This document shows positions 1 to 8,441 of a stretch of 64,000 bases of DNA, one piece after another. Location of the stretch: the NCBI RefSeq assembly GCF_000317125.1, contig NC_019695.1:3832336-3896335 (forward strand), given 5' to 3'. Made by a program: the position numbers and the translations under genes. How positions within the stretch are numbered: position 1 is the first letter of the stretch; every line of letters starts with the position of its first letter. This stretch comes from Chroococcidiopsis thermalis PCC 7203. Its GTDB lineage: Bacteria; Cyanobacteriota; Cyanobacteriia; Cyanobacteriales; Chroococcidiopsidaceae. Below the pieces are notes generated by a model. The model was not told the DNA's origin, searched no databases, and worked only from the letters and a program-made list of their open reading frames with translations.

Positions 1-2
1 TC

Positions 3-422
3 TATGCTTGGACGCAGTTAAATACAGTTCCATCTAGTCCATCCGAGTTAGGCGATCGCTCGTTACTCACTCTTAAAGCTAAAGTTCAAGGTGTTTATAC
101 TACCATAGATAAATACGAAATTTTCACGTCTTCAGTTGCAGCAATGGATGCAGCTTTAAAAGCAGCAGAAACCGATTCTTTATTGAAGAGTTCTCAGTTC
201 CAATCTGCCATAAAAGCTATTCCTCAGCCGAATCAGGGTTATCTATATTTGGATTTACCTAGAAGTCGAGAAATTTTAGAACGTCAATTACCTTTAGTCA
301 AACTATTAGAAGTGGCAGCAAAACCATTTTTTGACAAAACACAATCGATTACTGTAAGTAGTTATGGCGATCGCACCGACGTGCTTCAGGGTAGTATTGT
401 TTTGCGCTTAGGCTCGAATTAA
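3..422 (+). CDS. DUF3352-type protein, C-terminal part (5' truncated by window)
   Basis: The frame is open from the first complete codon of the window to a TAA at 420-422, so only the last ~139 residues are present. The text (LNTVPSSPSELGDRSLLTLKAK early, then repeated AL/SS stretches, ending GSIVLRLGSN) resembles the C-terminal part of cyanobacterial DUF3352 proteins, which are several hundred residues long and of unknown function. An internal ATG at 144 is not a natural start, because the frame and its protein-like composition continue upstream of it. No catalytic motif is visible. The family call is from recall of sequence style and is moderate. Confidence 0.6.
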   Translation, partial: YAWTQLNTVPSSPSELGDRSLLTLKAKVQGVYTTIDKYEIFTSSVAAMDAALKAAETDSLLKSSQFQSAIKAIPQPNQGYLYLDLPRSREILERQLPLVKLLEVAAKPFFDKTQSITVSSYGDRTDVLQGSIVLRLGSN

Positions 423-485
423 TGTCTTATCTTGTTTGCAGCAAGGAATTACTGAGGCAAAAGAACTATGCAGATTCCTACTTAG

Positions 486-674
486 CACTACAATGACTTA
501 CAACAACTTGGGGTTGATTGTGAAGATCTCGCGGATGATTTTGAAACGCACGTTCGGGAAGAATACAGCACTTTTACTTGGATTATAGAAGGAATGCTGG
601 CTCGGGTTGGATTTGAATTTGAATCAAACTATCTTTCACCAACTATGGCTGAATATATCTGTCGGAAAAGATGA
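486..674 (+). pseudogene. Remnant of a SAM-dependent methyltransferase (C-terminal end)
   Basis: An open stretch of 62 codons ends at TGA 672-674 and has no start; a TAG lies in frame just upstream at 483-485. It reads YSTFTWIIEGMLARVGFEF and then SPTMAEYICRKR. That pattern (Tyr-Ser-Thr-[FY]-Thr-Trp, a helix, then a Tyr-Ile-Cys-[RK]-Lys end) matches the C-terminus of small class I methyltransferases. The N-terminal SAM-binding part is absent. I infer a decayed gene fragment; the parent gene is not in the window. Confidence 0.5.
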
Positions 675-696
675 AAGAGCAAAATGCGATCGCGAT

Positions 697-1281
697 TTAA
701 TTTTCTCCTTCCTTAGCATCAAATTTGACTTGGCGATAAAGTGCAGTTACAGGTAAAGATAACCCTACACTTGTCAAAGTTATCGTATCTTCTGTCGCGT
801 AAGGATAAAGCACCCACAAACCTTGTTCGTTGCGCCGAAAACACTCTACACCAATTTGTTCGGAATCGATTAAAACATATTCCTGCAAAGTTTCCAACTG
901 ACGATATCGAGCAAACTTACCACCGCGATCGTATGCTTCTGTAGAAGGGGAAAGAACTTCGACAATTAGGCAAGGATGTTGAACGATTGAATTAGATTCC
1001 CGATCTCTCAGATCGTAGGTAACGATAACATCGGGATAACAATAACTATTAGCAGTAGTAACTTGTACTTTCACATCTGAAATGTACACTTCGCAACTGC
1101 TTTGAGCCAGATGGCTATCTAAAGCAGTATAAAGATTTCCAGCAATACGATTATGGGGTTTTGTTCCCCCAGTCATGGCAAAAACTTCACCCTCGATATA
1201 CTCGTGGCGTAGTTGTTGCATGGGTTCCCATTCTAAATACTCTTGCGGCGACATCCATTGTAATTGTGGACTAGCAACCAT
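697..1281 (-). CDS. Uma2 family (DUF820) putative restriction-like endonuclease
   Basis: A 194-residue protein of the Uma2/DUF820 family, which is very abundant in cyanobacteria and has a PD-(D/E)XK nuclease-like fold. Visible hallmarks are the N-terminal MSPQEYLEWEP and RHEYIEGEVFAM segments, the YPDVIVTYD strand carrying the acidic residue, LIVEVLSPST with the second acidic residue, and the K of GGKFARYRQL. All the core residues are present, so it looks intact. The cellular role of the family is not established and no toxin-antitoxin partner is adjacent. It is a single gene; its nearest same-strand neighbour ends more than 40 bp upstream beyond a heptamer repeat. Confidence 0.85.
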   Translation of the reverse strand: MVASPQLQWMSPQEYLEWEPMQQLRHEYIEGEVFAMTGGTKPHNRIAGNLYTALDSHLAQSSCEVYISDVKVQVTTANSYCYPDVIVTYDLRDRESNSIVQHPCLIVEVLSPSTEAYDRGGKFARYRQLETLQEYVLIDSEQIGVECFRRNEQGLWVLYPYATEDTITLTSVGLSLPVTALYRQVKFDAKEGEN

Positions 1282-1301
1282 AAGCTTTACTCCGTTAATC
1301 A

Positions 1302-1335
1302 GTTACCCATTACCCATTACCCATTACCTATTACC
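1302..1335. repeat. Heptamer short tandem repeat (CCATTAC)n
   Basis: About five copies of the 7-mer CCATTAC and variants. The tract runs into the next minus-strand gene and provides its last codons and its TAA stop (1324-1326). Confidence 0.85.
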
Positions 1336-1704
1336 AAAATGCTGTTTTACCACATCTAATCGCGAACAGTTCCAGTAATCGATATGGGAATCAATTAATC
1401 CTTGGGGATTGAGGTGTAACTCACTCCAGCCAGGAATAGCAATGCGGGGTTTCCAGGGGAGGGGAGTATTCCAACTCAGCGTCCACTCTGTCTTGATGGT
1501 ATCCCCTTCTTGGCGAATATCATGTAAATCCATCTTGACTGCAATAAACCAGGTGTTGATGAAATTAATCATCTGTTTGTATCGCTCGACACCACGAAAA
1601 CGGTTGAGGGGATCTTGAAAAAAGACATCTGAAGCATAGATGCTATATGTCTGGTTGTCTGGGAATCTTTGGTAATCTTGCCGGAGGATTTGAATAATAT
1701 CCAT
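1324..1704 (-). CDS. DUF2358 (SnoaL/NTF2-like) protein
   Basis: A 126-residue protein beginning MDIIQILRQDYQRFP. The segments DVFFQDPLNRFRGVERY, WTLSWNTPLPWKP and GWSELHLN are typical of the DUF2358 family of plant plastids and cyanobacteria, a cone-like NTF2/SnoaL fold with unknown ligand. I chose the ATG at 1702-1704 because it forms a TAATG overlap with the stop of the upstream gene and because the family begins there; an in-frame ATG 15 codons earlier lies inside that upstream gene. The final residues (GNR) and the stop come from the repeat tract at 1302-1335. The coupling implies co-translation with the upstream gene. Confidence 0.85.
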   Translation of the reverse strand: MDIIQILRQDYQRFPDNQTYSIYASDVFFQDPLNRFRGVERYKQMINFINTWFIAVKMDLHDIRQEGDTIKTEWTLSWNTPLPWKPRIAIPGWSELHLNPQGLIDSHIDYWNCSRLDVVKQHFGNR

Positions 1705-2273
1705 TATGGTTCTACTTCCAACCACAACCTTTCTAGCTGATATTTCCATGCTGCCATGACTTGCTCCCGCGACTCCGCTCCTTGTTGTAAGTCGCCTAGC
1801 AATCCCTCGTCGTACATTCTGCTCAGATTTTGCAGAGTAGCTTCTAGAGATTGTCCTTGCTGCTTTTGCGCTGTGACGATTTGCCGTAGTTTCGTTTCTA
1901 CCAATTGGCTAAATGCATTTGTTAACCCCGCTTGATTTAAGGAAATTAAGCGCGCGATCGCCTCGGTAAAATCTGTCGTACTCAAACTTTCACGACTGTG
2001 CTGAAAGACTCCCCACACGACTCCTTGATGTAAGGCGTAGCGCACTTCCTGAGTTTCGTCAAAGTTAGCTTCGAGTAACTGTTCCAAAAACGGTTGAGCT
2101 GCCTGCGCCGATAAAATTGGTAACAATACTCGCAGCCAAGAGCGATCGTCTGATAGCAGTACTAACAAGCGAAATTCCGGTGTTTCGATTTGCCAGGAAC
2201 CAGGAGCGATCGCTTGTACGGGTGCAGAATGAAATAAATCTGTTAGGGTGTTGGCAATTTCTTCGGGTGTCAT
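1704..2273 (-). CDS. Conserved cyanobacterial hypothetical protein, possible YbjN/secretion-chaperone-like fold
   Basis: A 189-residue soluble protein (MTPEEIANTLTDLFHSAP...) without signal peptide, membrane segment or known catalytic motif. The first half alternates strands and helices (GSWQIETPEFRLLVLLSDDRS, then WLRVLLPIL) in a way that recalls YbjN and type III secretion chaperone-like folds. The second half is helical and rich in Gln and Glu. It is first in a two-gene unit, sharing one base with the start of the DUF2358 gene. A 28-bp palindrome lies upstream. Function unknown; the fold comparison is only an impression. Confidence 0.6.
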   Translation of the reverse strand: MTPEEIANTLTDLFHSAPVQAIAPGSWQIETPEFRLLVLLSDDRSWLRVLLPILSAQAAQPFLEQLLEANFDETQEVRYALHQGVVWGVFQHSRESLSTTDFTEAIARLISLNQAGLTNAFSQLVETKLRQIVTAQKQQGQSLEATLQNLSRMYDEGLLGDLQQGAESREQVMAAWKYQLERLWLEVEP

Positions 2274-2327
2274 GAATTGCTAATACTATCGTTCTTATAC
2301 GAGTAGTCTAGCTAATCAGTTGTCAGT

Positions 2328-2355
2328 GTAGAGACGTTACATGTAACGTCTCTAC
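2328..2355. repeat. 28-bp palindromic element, GTAGAGACGTTAC type
   Basis: Perfect inverted repeat: arm GTAGAGACGTTACA, then its reverse complement, ending GTCTCTAC. Near copies are at 34864, 42187 and 49469. Confidence 0.9.
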
Positions 2356-2388
2356 AAAGTTGTCAGTCCATTTCCGATTTCCAATAGC

Positions 2389-3960
2389 TCATACAGCCTG
2401 GATCTGTGACGGTGATTTTTGAGCGATGCCAGCACGTTGACTCAGTTCTTCAGTCACAAAGCTAGGAACTTTTACTGTTGCTTGTAAAGCCATGCAGCAG
2501 TCTCGTACAGATAATAAAAATCTCTTCATCGCCACGCAATCGGGAACGGTGTCTACTCGCGCCAAGAACTTGCGCCAGTTGTTTTCATTGTCGCAGCATA
2601 ATTCTACGAGATATTGGCTAGCTAGATATTCTGCTAACAGATCGTGAGTAAAGCGCACTTTATCTTGTGCCTTACCGATCGCTTGCAGCAAACCGAGATT
2701 CTGTTCTAAATGTTCTAGGTAAATTTTAGCGGTATCGTATCCCGCGATCGCCCCAATCTCACTGAGTAATTGTTCGCGTTTGACTGCGGCTGGCTGAAAT
2801 GTCTGCTTGATACATTCCCAGGCGATCGCTTTGGCATATTTTTGCACGCTGTCTGCTTCTAACAACGGCACATCAGTAGGTTTGCTTGCAGAATTAGATT
2901 GAGCGAGTGCCTGCTGTGTCTGAGGATCGAGCGTTTGGGTAGCAAACCAAGCATTCAGCACTCTGGGATGATAGTGGAAAAAACCAACTAAAACTAACCA
3001 GTTAATTGGCAATTTCATTCTGCCGGAAAAACCAGGTAACCCAATGCTAGAGTATCGTTGTAATGCATTGTTGATACCTAAAATCCACAGCGGACGCTGC
3101 CAGAGGAGTAGCGACCAAAATAATGTCAGCGTAGCGATATATACTATGCCAATGGGTAGCCATCGATACTGTGAAAGCAATTTCAGTCCGTTCTCGCTCC
3201 AATTGGGGTATCGATGCGATTTGAGTATTTGCGATGACTGACGTAAGAGCGCTACCTCTGCTTCTGGAAATAACTCTTGACTGGTTTCAATAATTTTCAG
3301 CGCCGTTTCCAATTCTCGAATGTCTCGTTCTAATTGGAGATGGGAAAGCGTTGCGGCTTTTTGCTGCCAGCCAGTTGCAATTTTAGCCCAAGCATAGATA
3401 GCGTTCGATCGCACGGTGCGATCGGGATCGCGGAGCGTCTGGCTCAGTGCGGGAACGGCACTTTCTGCTGCTGCTCCCATGCTACCAATTGCAGATACGA
3501 CCATCGATCGCACCGATCTATCTTCATCTTGTAGTGCGACTGTGAGCGCGGGGACGGCACTTTCTGCTGCTACTCCCATACTACCAAGCGCGTATGCTGC
3601 ACTAGAACGTACTACGGGACTTTTATCTGCTAAAGCTGTAACGCTCAAAGTCGGAATTGCGGAGTGCGCCGCTGCTCCCAGACTTCCCAAAGCGGCAACC
3701 GCATTAATTCTAATGTTTTCGTCCTTTTGTTGTAATTCTTGACTCAATGCTTTTACTGCGCGATCGCCACACTTTTTCAGCGCTGCTACAGTAAATATCC
3801 ATTCGTTAGTGTTGCCTAGTTTTGTTATATAAGAATTAATTTCCCGATCGGAACATGCTTCTGCTCTTACTATATCGATTGAAAGGAAATTGAAACAGAA
3901 GCAAAAACTAGATATAGGTAACCACAGAATTATTAATTGCAACTTGCGGCTTTTCTTCAT
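2389..3960 (-). CDS. Membrane protein with HEAT repeats and NACHT-type C-terminal segment
   Basis: A 523-residue protein. Residues 1-34 form a signal peptide or anchor (KLQLIILWLPISSFCFCF). Residues ~60-200 contain four or so HEAT/PBS-lyase-like repeats with the recurring text AVPAL...LGSMG.AAESA. A hydrophobic segment follows near 265-285 (IGIVYIATLTLFWSLLLW). The C-terminal ~170 residues include FTHDLLAEYLASQYLVEL, which resembles the helical segment found after the NTPase domain in cyanobacterial NACHT proteins; there is no Walker A motif here. It lies 65 bp downstream of the small ORF that ends the GTPase operon, on the same strand. Function unknown; a scaffold role at the membrane is inference. 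Confidence 0.65.
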   Translation of the reverse strand: MKKSRKLQLIILWLPISSFCFCFNFLSIDIVRAEACSDREINSYITKLGNTNEWIFTVAALKKCGDRAVKALSQELQQKDENIRINAVAALGSLGAAAHSAIPTLSVTALADKSPVVRSSAAYALGSMGVAAESAVPALTVALQDEDRSVRSMVVSAIGSMGAAAESAVPALSQTLRDPDRTVRSNAIYAWAKIATGWQQKAATLSHLQLERDIRELETALKIIETSQELFPEAEVALLRQSSQILKSHRYPNWSENGLKLLSQYRWLPIGIVYIATLTLFWSLLLWQRPLWILGINNALQRYSSIGLPGFSGRMKLPINWLVLVGFFHYHPRVLNAWFATQTLDPQTQQALAQSNSASKPTDVPLLEADSVQKYAKAIAWECIKQTFQPAAVKREQLLSEIGAIAGYDTAKIYLEHLEQNLGLLQAIGKAQDKVRFTHDLLAEYLASQYLVELCCDNENNWRKFLARVDTVPDCVAMKRFLLSVRDCCMALQATVKVPSFVTEELSQRAGIAQKSPSQIQAV

Positions 3961-4025
3961 ACATTATTTCGGTAAATCTGCTAGCACTCAACCTATAAAT
4001 TGCCGATTGGCTGTTGGTTATTAAG

Positions 4026-4319
4026 CTAGCTTTTACTAGTAGTGCGCGTCTCAAGACTGTAACGTTTTTTCTCTGACAACTGCATATTATATAAACGATC
4101 TTGATAGCGTTGTAAATTATTATACAGCCAATTCACTTCTAGTAAAGACTTTTTTAATGGAAGAACTTCTCTGAACGCAACACTCATCAAAAAGAGGCTA
4201 GAGGCAAGTTGCCAATCGAACTGCAAATTTTGAGCAGCTATCAATGCTACACTTTCCCCTATACGTACAGAGAAGATTTGAGGGCTAGCCGCAATTATCT
4301 GGAGTATAAAACCGATCAA
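4026..4319 (-). CDS. Small ORF coupled to the GTPase gene
   Basis: A 97-codon frame starting at TTG (4317-4319) that overlaps the TGA of the upstream GTPase gene by four bases (TTGA), the usual sign of translational coupling. The product has a hydrophobic N-terminus (MIGFILQIIAASPQIFSV), a central amphipathic region and a basic tail (YSLETRTTSKS). I recognise no family. Its position last in the GTPase unit suggests an accessory part of that system, but it could also be a chance frame. Confidence 0.4.
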   Translation of the reverse strand: MIGFILQIIAASPQIFSVRIGESVALIAAQNLQFDWQLASSLFLMSVAFREVLPLKKSLLEVNWLYNNLQRYQDRLYNMQLSEKKRYSLETRTTSKS

Positions 4320-5752
4320 TCGCTCTTGAGTTCTGTGGTTTTTGCTCCTTTCAACTTCTGATTTTCTTGAGAAGAATTTAAGGTTTTTTTGGCTAAGGTG
4401 CGAATTTGTGGTTTCAGAGCATCTGGAGCTGCTTCTTCTGCTTGCTCAAATAACTGAGCCGCACCTTGACTATCTTTCTGAATTTGACGCAGCACGGCTT
4501 TGCGTACTAAAGCTTTAAGGTTATTGTTTTGTCTTGCCAAAATTTGGTCGTAAGTTTTTTCTGCACCAGCAGCATTACCTGTTAGCTCGTATTGCTCTGC
4601 TAAACGCAAACGCAAATCTATATTATCGGGATTGTTTTGCACTAGTTGTTCTAACGAAGCGATCGCTTTATCTAGTTTTCCAGCTTGTTGTAAAGCTTCA
4701 ACATCGTACAATGCTTCACCCGTGCGAATCTGTGAAGTAGACCGTTGGTAACCGAGTAGGGACAATAGGGCTATTCCAACTATACCAATGCCAAGGAACC
4801 ACCAGAGTTTCGACCCCATTTTCTCTCTAACAGAGGAGCGGCGATCGCTTTGAGTACTCGGTTTGCGGTTAGAATCGAATAAAGATTGCATCACTCCGTT
4901 AGGGTTCTTCGAGCGAGCGTTGGCATCGCCAGGAATAATGCGATGAATTAATCCCAAAAGCTGATTCTCTGCACTGGAGCTATGTATTTTGTTTAGCTCC
5001 CATACTAACCAAAGAAAAGCGATGGCTGTTCCTTTGGGTTTGAGAGTTACTGTGTTGTTTTCTCGCACTAGAGGTATAGAGGAATGAAAAATCTCGTAGC
5101 GCGCTTTGACGGTATTGAGATGAGCGATCAAAGGTTCTAATTTATTTTTTATGACTTTTTGAGTTGTTGCATTAGATTCTAATAGATCGTACTTAGTTAG
5201 CACTATAGCTAATGGATAATTTAATCCATTGAGATAAACTAAGCTCGTCAATGCCATGACTTGCTCAAAGATATTTTCCAATACTTGAATGTAAGCATCG
5301 CTGTGCCTGAGAGCGTAGGCATCAATAAACACGCAGCAGCCATGCGAGTTAAACACGAGTTCGCGAAAATCAGAGTTGTGAACGTCGCAGATTTCGCCAG
5401 GGATATCATTCCAGCGGAAATGGCATACTGTTTTTTCACCCCAAAAGCTTTGTCGTTTTAGGTTAAAGCTGAAGTTGACGACTTTCATCGTCGGTGGTGG
5501 ATACTGATCCGTCTGGTCTATATATTTAAGAATTTTATCTACGTTTTCCTTTACCTGGTTGTCTTGGCATTCAAACCATAATTTGTGCGGCTGCTTTTTG
5601 GAATTTTCAGTCTGTAGCTCCGTATAGCTACCGACGAGGAAAACCGTTTTTCCTACGCCTCTTTGCCCAATGCTTAAAAGATTAAATGTTCTGTTTTTTG
5701 GTAAGTTTTGAGGTAACACGGTTAGATGCTGCTTGCGAAGTTTCACTGACAT
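4316..5752 (-). CDS. TRAFAC-type GTPase with one membrane segment and C-terminal TPRs
   Basis: A 478-residue protein. Residues 29-36 are a P-loop (GQRGVGKT). DIPGE near 115-119 is the Walker B/switch II region (DxxG-like), and LTKYD near 187-191 fits the [NT]KxD base-specificity motif, so this is a GTPase rather than an ATPase. The domain resembles the GTPases of the GTPase-associated conflict systems described by Aravind and colleagues. A basic linker leads to a single membrane helix (WWFLGIGIVGIALLSLLGY, ~323-341). Residues ~350-440 form TPR-like repeats (NPDNIDLRLRLAEQYELTGN). Predicted topology is cytoplasmic GTPase and external TPR. The gene upstream on the same strand encodes a partner-like protein with the same inside/outside plan. 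The biological role is not known. Confidence 0.75.
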   Translation of the reverse strand: MSVKLRKQHLTVLPQNLPKNRTFNLLSIGQRGVGKTVFLVGSYTELQTENSKKQPHKLWFECQDNQVKENVDKILKYIDQTDQYPPPTMKVVNFSFNLKRQSFWGEKTVCHFRWNDIPGEICDVHNSDFRELVFNSHGCCVFIDAYALRHSDAYIQVLENIFEQVMALTSLVYLNGLNYPLAIVLTKYDLLESNATTQKVIKNKLEPLIAHLNTVKARYEIFHSSIPLVRENNTVTLKPKGTAIAFLWLVWELNKIHSSSAENQLLGLIHRIIPGDANARSKNPNGVMQSLFDSNRKPSTQSDRRSSVREKMGSKLWWFLGIGIVGIALLSLLGYQRSTSQIRTGEALYDVEALQQAGKLDKAIASLEQLVQNNPDNIDLRLRLAEQYELTGNAAGAEKTYDQILARQNNNLKALVRKAVLRQIQKDSQGAAQLFEQAEEAAPDALKPQIRTLAKKTLNSSQENQKLKGAKTTELKSD

Positions 5753-6327
5753 AGTTGGTTTGGCTCTATAGTTTTTGTAACATTAGCTTAAGTGCTAGGT
5801 GAGATTGATTAGCAGCAGCATACCACTAAGTTATTATTCCTGAAAGTTAAATACCATACATCACTATTCACTGCATCGCTAGCAAATAACTCCAAGGATT
5901 ACACTTGATTTTGCTGCGGCAGCAGAATAAATATATTTGCGGTCAATCTACCTGCAATTCTGACGCTACTCCTAAAAACGCACATTTAGACTCTAAAGAG
6001 ATTGCATATAGCGCGTTCTAGTTGAACGAGGCGTGCAACTCCGTGAAGTTCGCAGCCGTGTATCTCCATAATGTCTTGCATTTGAATAAAACAGTTGTTG
6101 GCGGTTATTAGGCTGACAAACCCTCTCTTCCGAGCATAGTGGCAAGTCATCAGCTAGTCCACTGTTTTAAAGAAAAAACTTAGAGTCTTCATTGAGCATT
6201 AGAGGCAGGCTAGACAATTCGTAAAAGCCAATATATTTAGATAAAAAAAGATTATCCGATAAAAGAAATCTCCAGACGTAAAAAAATAGATTTTTTTCAC
6301 TTTTGCGAGTATTTAAAAGGTAAGATC
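5753..6327. other. Long intergenic region between the two GTPase-module genes
   Basis: About 575 bp, AT-rich, without a credible gene, tRNA or tandem repeat. A short inverted repeat (AGTGG...CCACT, ~6140-6166) and several AT-rich blocks near 6230-6310 are present. It may hold a promoter or leader for the GTPase gene at 5752, but I cannot assign one. Confidence 0.5.
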
Positions 6328-8307
6328 TCAGCGTAGGCGCAAGGGGGCAAAACCAGCTTGCTCCACGAGTTGCTGTCCTTCTTCAGAAAACAATAAATTT
6401 GTGTAGGCAATCCCAGCGCGTTCGTCAACGCTGCCATCTCGCTTGACGATGATGTAAAGGCGACGAGTTAAGGGATAAGTACCGTTAGCAAAAGCTGTAG
6501 TATTAGCGACATTTTTGCGTTGCAGATCGAAAGGAGAAACAAAGCCACCGTTACTCGCAGCCAGTGGCAAGGGAGAGATGGTTGCTAAAGAAATAGGATC
6601 TATGCTCTGCTGGCGAACTGCTTCTGAGGCAGTAGCGTAGCTGATTCCGCCTGGAGTTTTGGCGACGGTACGGATAGCATCGGTTGTCGTGTTAACTAAT
6701 CGCACGTTGGAGCCAAAGTTTTCTTCTGCTAGAACTTTTTCTTGCAGAAAATTAGCAGTACCGCTGACTTGAGGATCGCGGCTAATGGGTACGATCGGTA
6801 AATCCGAACCACCGAGTTGTTTCCAGTTAACGATCTTCCCAGTGAAAATATCTTTAACTTGGGACAGAGTTAACCCGGTAACGGCAACTTGAGGATTGGC
6901 ATATAGAGCAATGCCATCAATCGCCACGGGAATTTGTTCTAAAGTAAAACCGAGTTGTTGGGCTTGTCTTAATTCTGCCGATCGAATCGGGCGAGAAGAT
7001 TGTGCGAAGCTGAGTTTACCTGTTAGCAACATTTGGATGCCTACGGTAGAGCCATGTCTATTTTGATAAGGATCGGTGTAGAGTAGTTCAAATTGTGGCT
7101 GAGCTTGGGCAATCGTCGCGACAGTTGTGGGCGATCGCAGTGGCGCAAAAGTGGTAGAGCCACCATATCGAAACGTGCCTAAAGGGACGTTAGGAACTGC
7201 TGCCAAAGCTTTGTAGTTTCGATCGCGCTTGACTTGCGATGCTACGTAGACTCGCGAATCGGTATTAGACATACCCGAATGCATCAGACCGTATAGCGAA
7301 AACCCGAGCGCTACCGCACTTGCTAAAATGCCAACTTTGAGCCAAAGTTGAGAGTTTTTATAACCCCAAGTCAGGCGTTCGGCGTTATTATCAACTGTTT
7401 GTCCTAATGCTACCGGCTTCAAATCGACTGGGGAGAAGTTATTTCCTGCTAATGCCCAGCGACCGGAGTTAGAATTTGCTGACACAGAGTGGCGATCGCG
7501 GCTGGCAGTCGAAATTTTTTTGTATTTAGATAATAAATTTGTCGAACCGTTCTGAATCAAACTTTTTGACTCTCGATCTTTTCCTAATGTCTGTTTGTAG
7601 AACTGATACAACGGTAACTTGGGTTTTGACTGACTCTTAGAGGCGATCGGATCGACTGCAATAGTCGCAGCATCTGCTGTAATAACATGCCCCGGTTCAA
7701 GCCCTAAGCCATCAATTGCATAACTAGTATAAATAGAGAGATGCGCCATTTGCTGCTCGTAAGTTCTTTCTGGGAAATCGACGGCACTTTCCTGTGCGTC
7801 AATCGGTACAAATAGCTCCAACAAATTTCCTTGGCGCAAGTCTGTATAGCTTTGCTGTCGTAGGTACAGAGGAGTTGACACCCCTGCTTTTGCTGGTTGG
7901 TAGTCCCACAAATTTGATAAAACCTTGGTTTTTATATATGCGCGAGGCTGATGTCGATCTAAGATTGTTACTGGTCCTCGCTCCAAACAAGTAAATATAT
8001 TTGCTAGTTGAAAATCAAACAGTGGTTCTGAAATGTAATAACAAATAAAATATGGTACGTTGCCGCGTCCTAGCTCGTCCACGCCATCGTTGTATAACCA
8101 GCCAAACAAAGTTTGCTCTGAGTCGATTTGATATATGTAAGCCGCACGATATTTGGGTTCTGGAGGATTGTAAGAATCCCAATGTTGGGAAACTACATGT
8201 TGCAAGAAAGCTTGCTGAATTTCTGGCGAAACCTGCGGACTGCAAACAGTTTTGAATCCTTTGCCTGCAAAGCTGGTATAAACAAGTTGACCGAGAAGTA
8301 AGTACAT
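6328..8307 (-). CDS. GAP1-like cytoplasmic domain - membrane helix - phosphate-binding-type domain
   Basis: A 659-residue protein. Residues 1-~200 (LVYTSFAGKGFKTVCSPQ, then ERGPVTILDRHQPRAYI) look like the N-terminal domain of GTPase-associated protein 1 and its cyanobacterial relatives. Residues ~200-320 are a low-complexity linker rich in Ser and Lys. One membrane helix lies at ~321-342 (VGILASAVALGFSLYGLM). Residues ~372-659 are a PstS/PBP-like-2 domain: YGGSTTFAPL at the ligand-binding loop, SSRPIR, IAVDG-like PVAIDGIALYANP, VKDIFTGKIVNWKQLGG, VPISRDPQVSGTANFL, and GGISYA. It has no signal peptide and no ABC transporter genes nearby, so it is not a transport component. It most likely senses a periplasmic ligand and signals to the GTPase encoded downstream; that is inference. 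Confidence 0.75.
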   Translation of the reverse strand: MYLLLGQLVYTSFAGKGFKTVCSPQVSPEIQQAFLQHVVSQHWDSYNPPEPKYRAAYIYQIDSEQTLFGWLYNDGVDELGRGNVPYFICYYISEPLFDFQLANIFTCLERGPVTILDRHQPRAYIKTKVLSNLWDYQPAKAGVSTPLYLRQQSYTDLRQGNLLELFVPIDAQESAVDFPERTYEQQMAHLSIYTSYAIDGLGLEPGHVITADAATIAVDPIASKSQSKPKLPLYQFYKQTLGKDRESKSLIQNGSTNLLSKYKKISTASRDRHSVSANSNSGRWALAGNNFSPVDLKPVALGQTVDNNAERLTWGYKNSQLWLKVGILASAVALGFSLYGLMHSGMSNTDSRVYVASQVKRDRNYKALAAVPNVPLGTFRYGGSTTFAPLRSPTTVATIAQAQPQFELLYTDPYQNRHGSTVGIQMLLTGKLSFAQSSRPIRSAELRQAQQLGFTLEQIPVAIDGIALYANPQVAVTGLTLSQVKDIFTGKIVNWKQLGGSDLPIVPISRDPQVSGTANFLQEKVLAEENFGSNVRLVNTTTDAIRTVAKTPGGISYATASEAVRQQSIDPISLATISPLPLAASNGGFVSPFDLQRKNVANTTAFANGTYPLTRRLYIIVKRDGSVDERAGIAYTNLLFSEEGQQLVEQAGFAPLRLR

Positions 8308-8441
8308 ATGTCTAAATTTAAAAAGCTAAATGCGGCTACCTATGTTGAAAAGTATTGCAAAAATTTAAAAATGACCTCAATATGCTAAATGTGAAAGTTT
8401 TTCGGCAGTAGTTTTCAGAGTATTAGCCAAGCGAGCGCACA

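Noticed and set aside
5998-6180. Riboswitch or small RNA upstream of the GTPase gene
   Set aside because: Only weak short stems are visible and no known riboswitch core could be recognised.
6328-8307. Phosphate ABC transporter binding protein (PstS) as the whole annotation
   Set aside because: There is no signal peptide and no pstCAB nearby, and more than half of the protein is a cytoplasmic domain, linker and membrane helix; a sensor is more likely.
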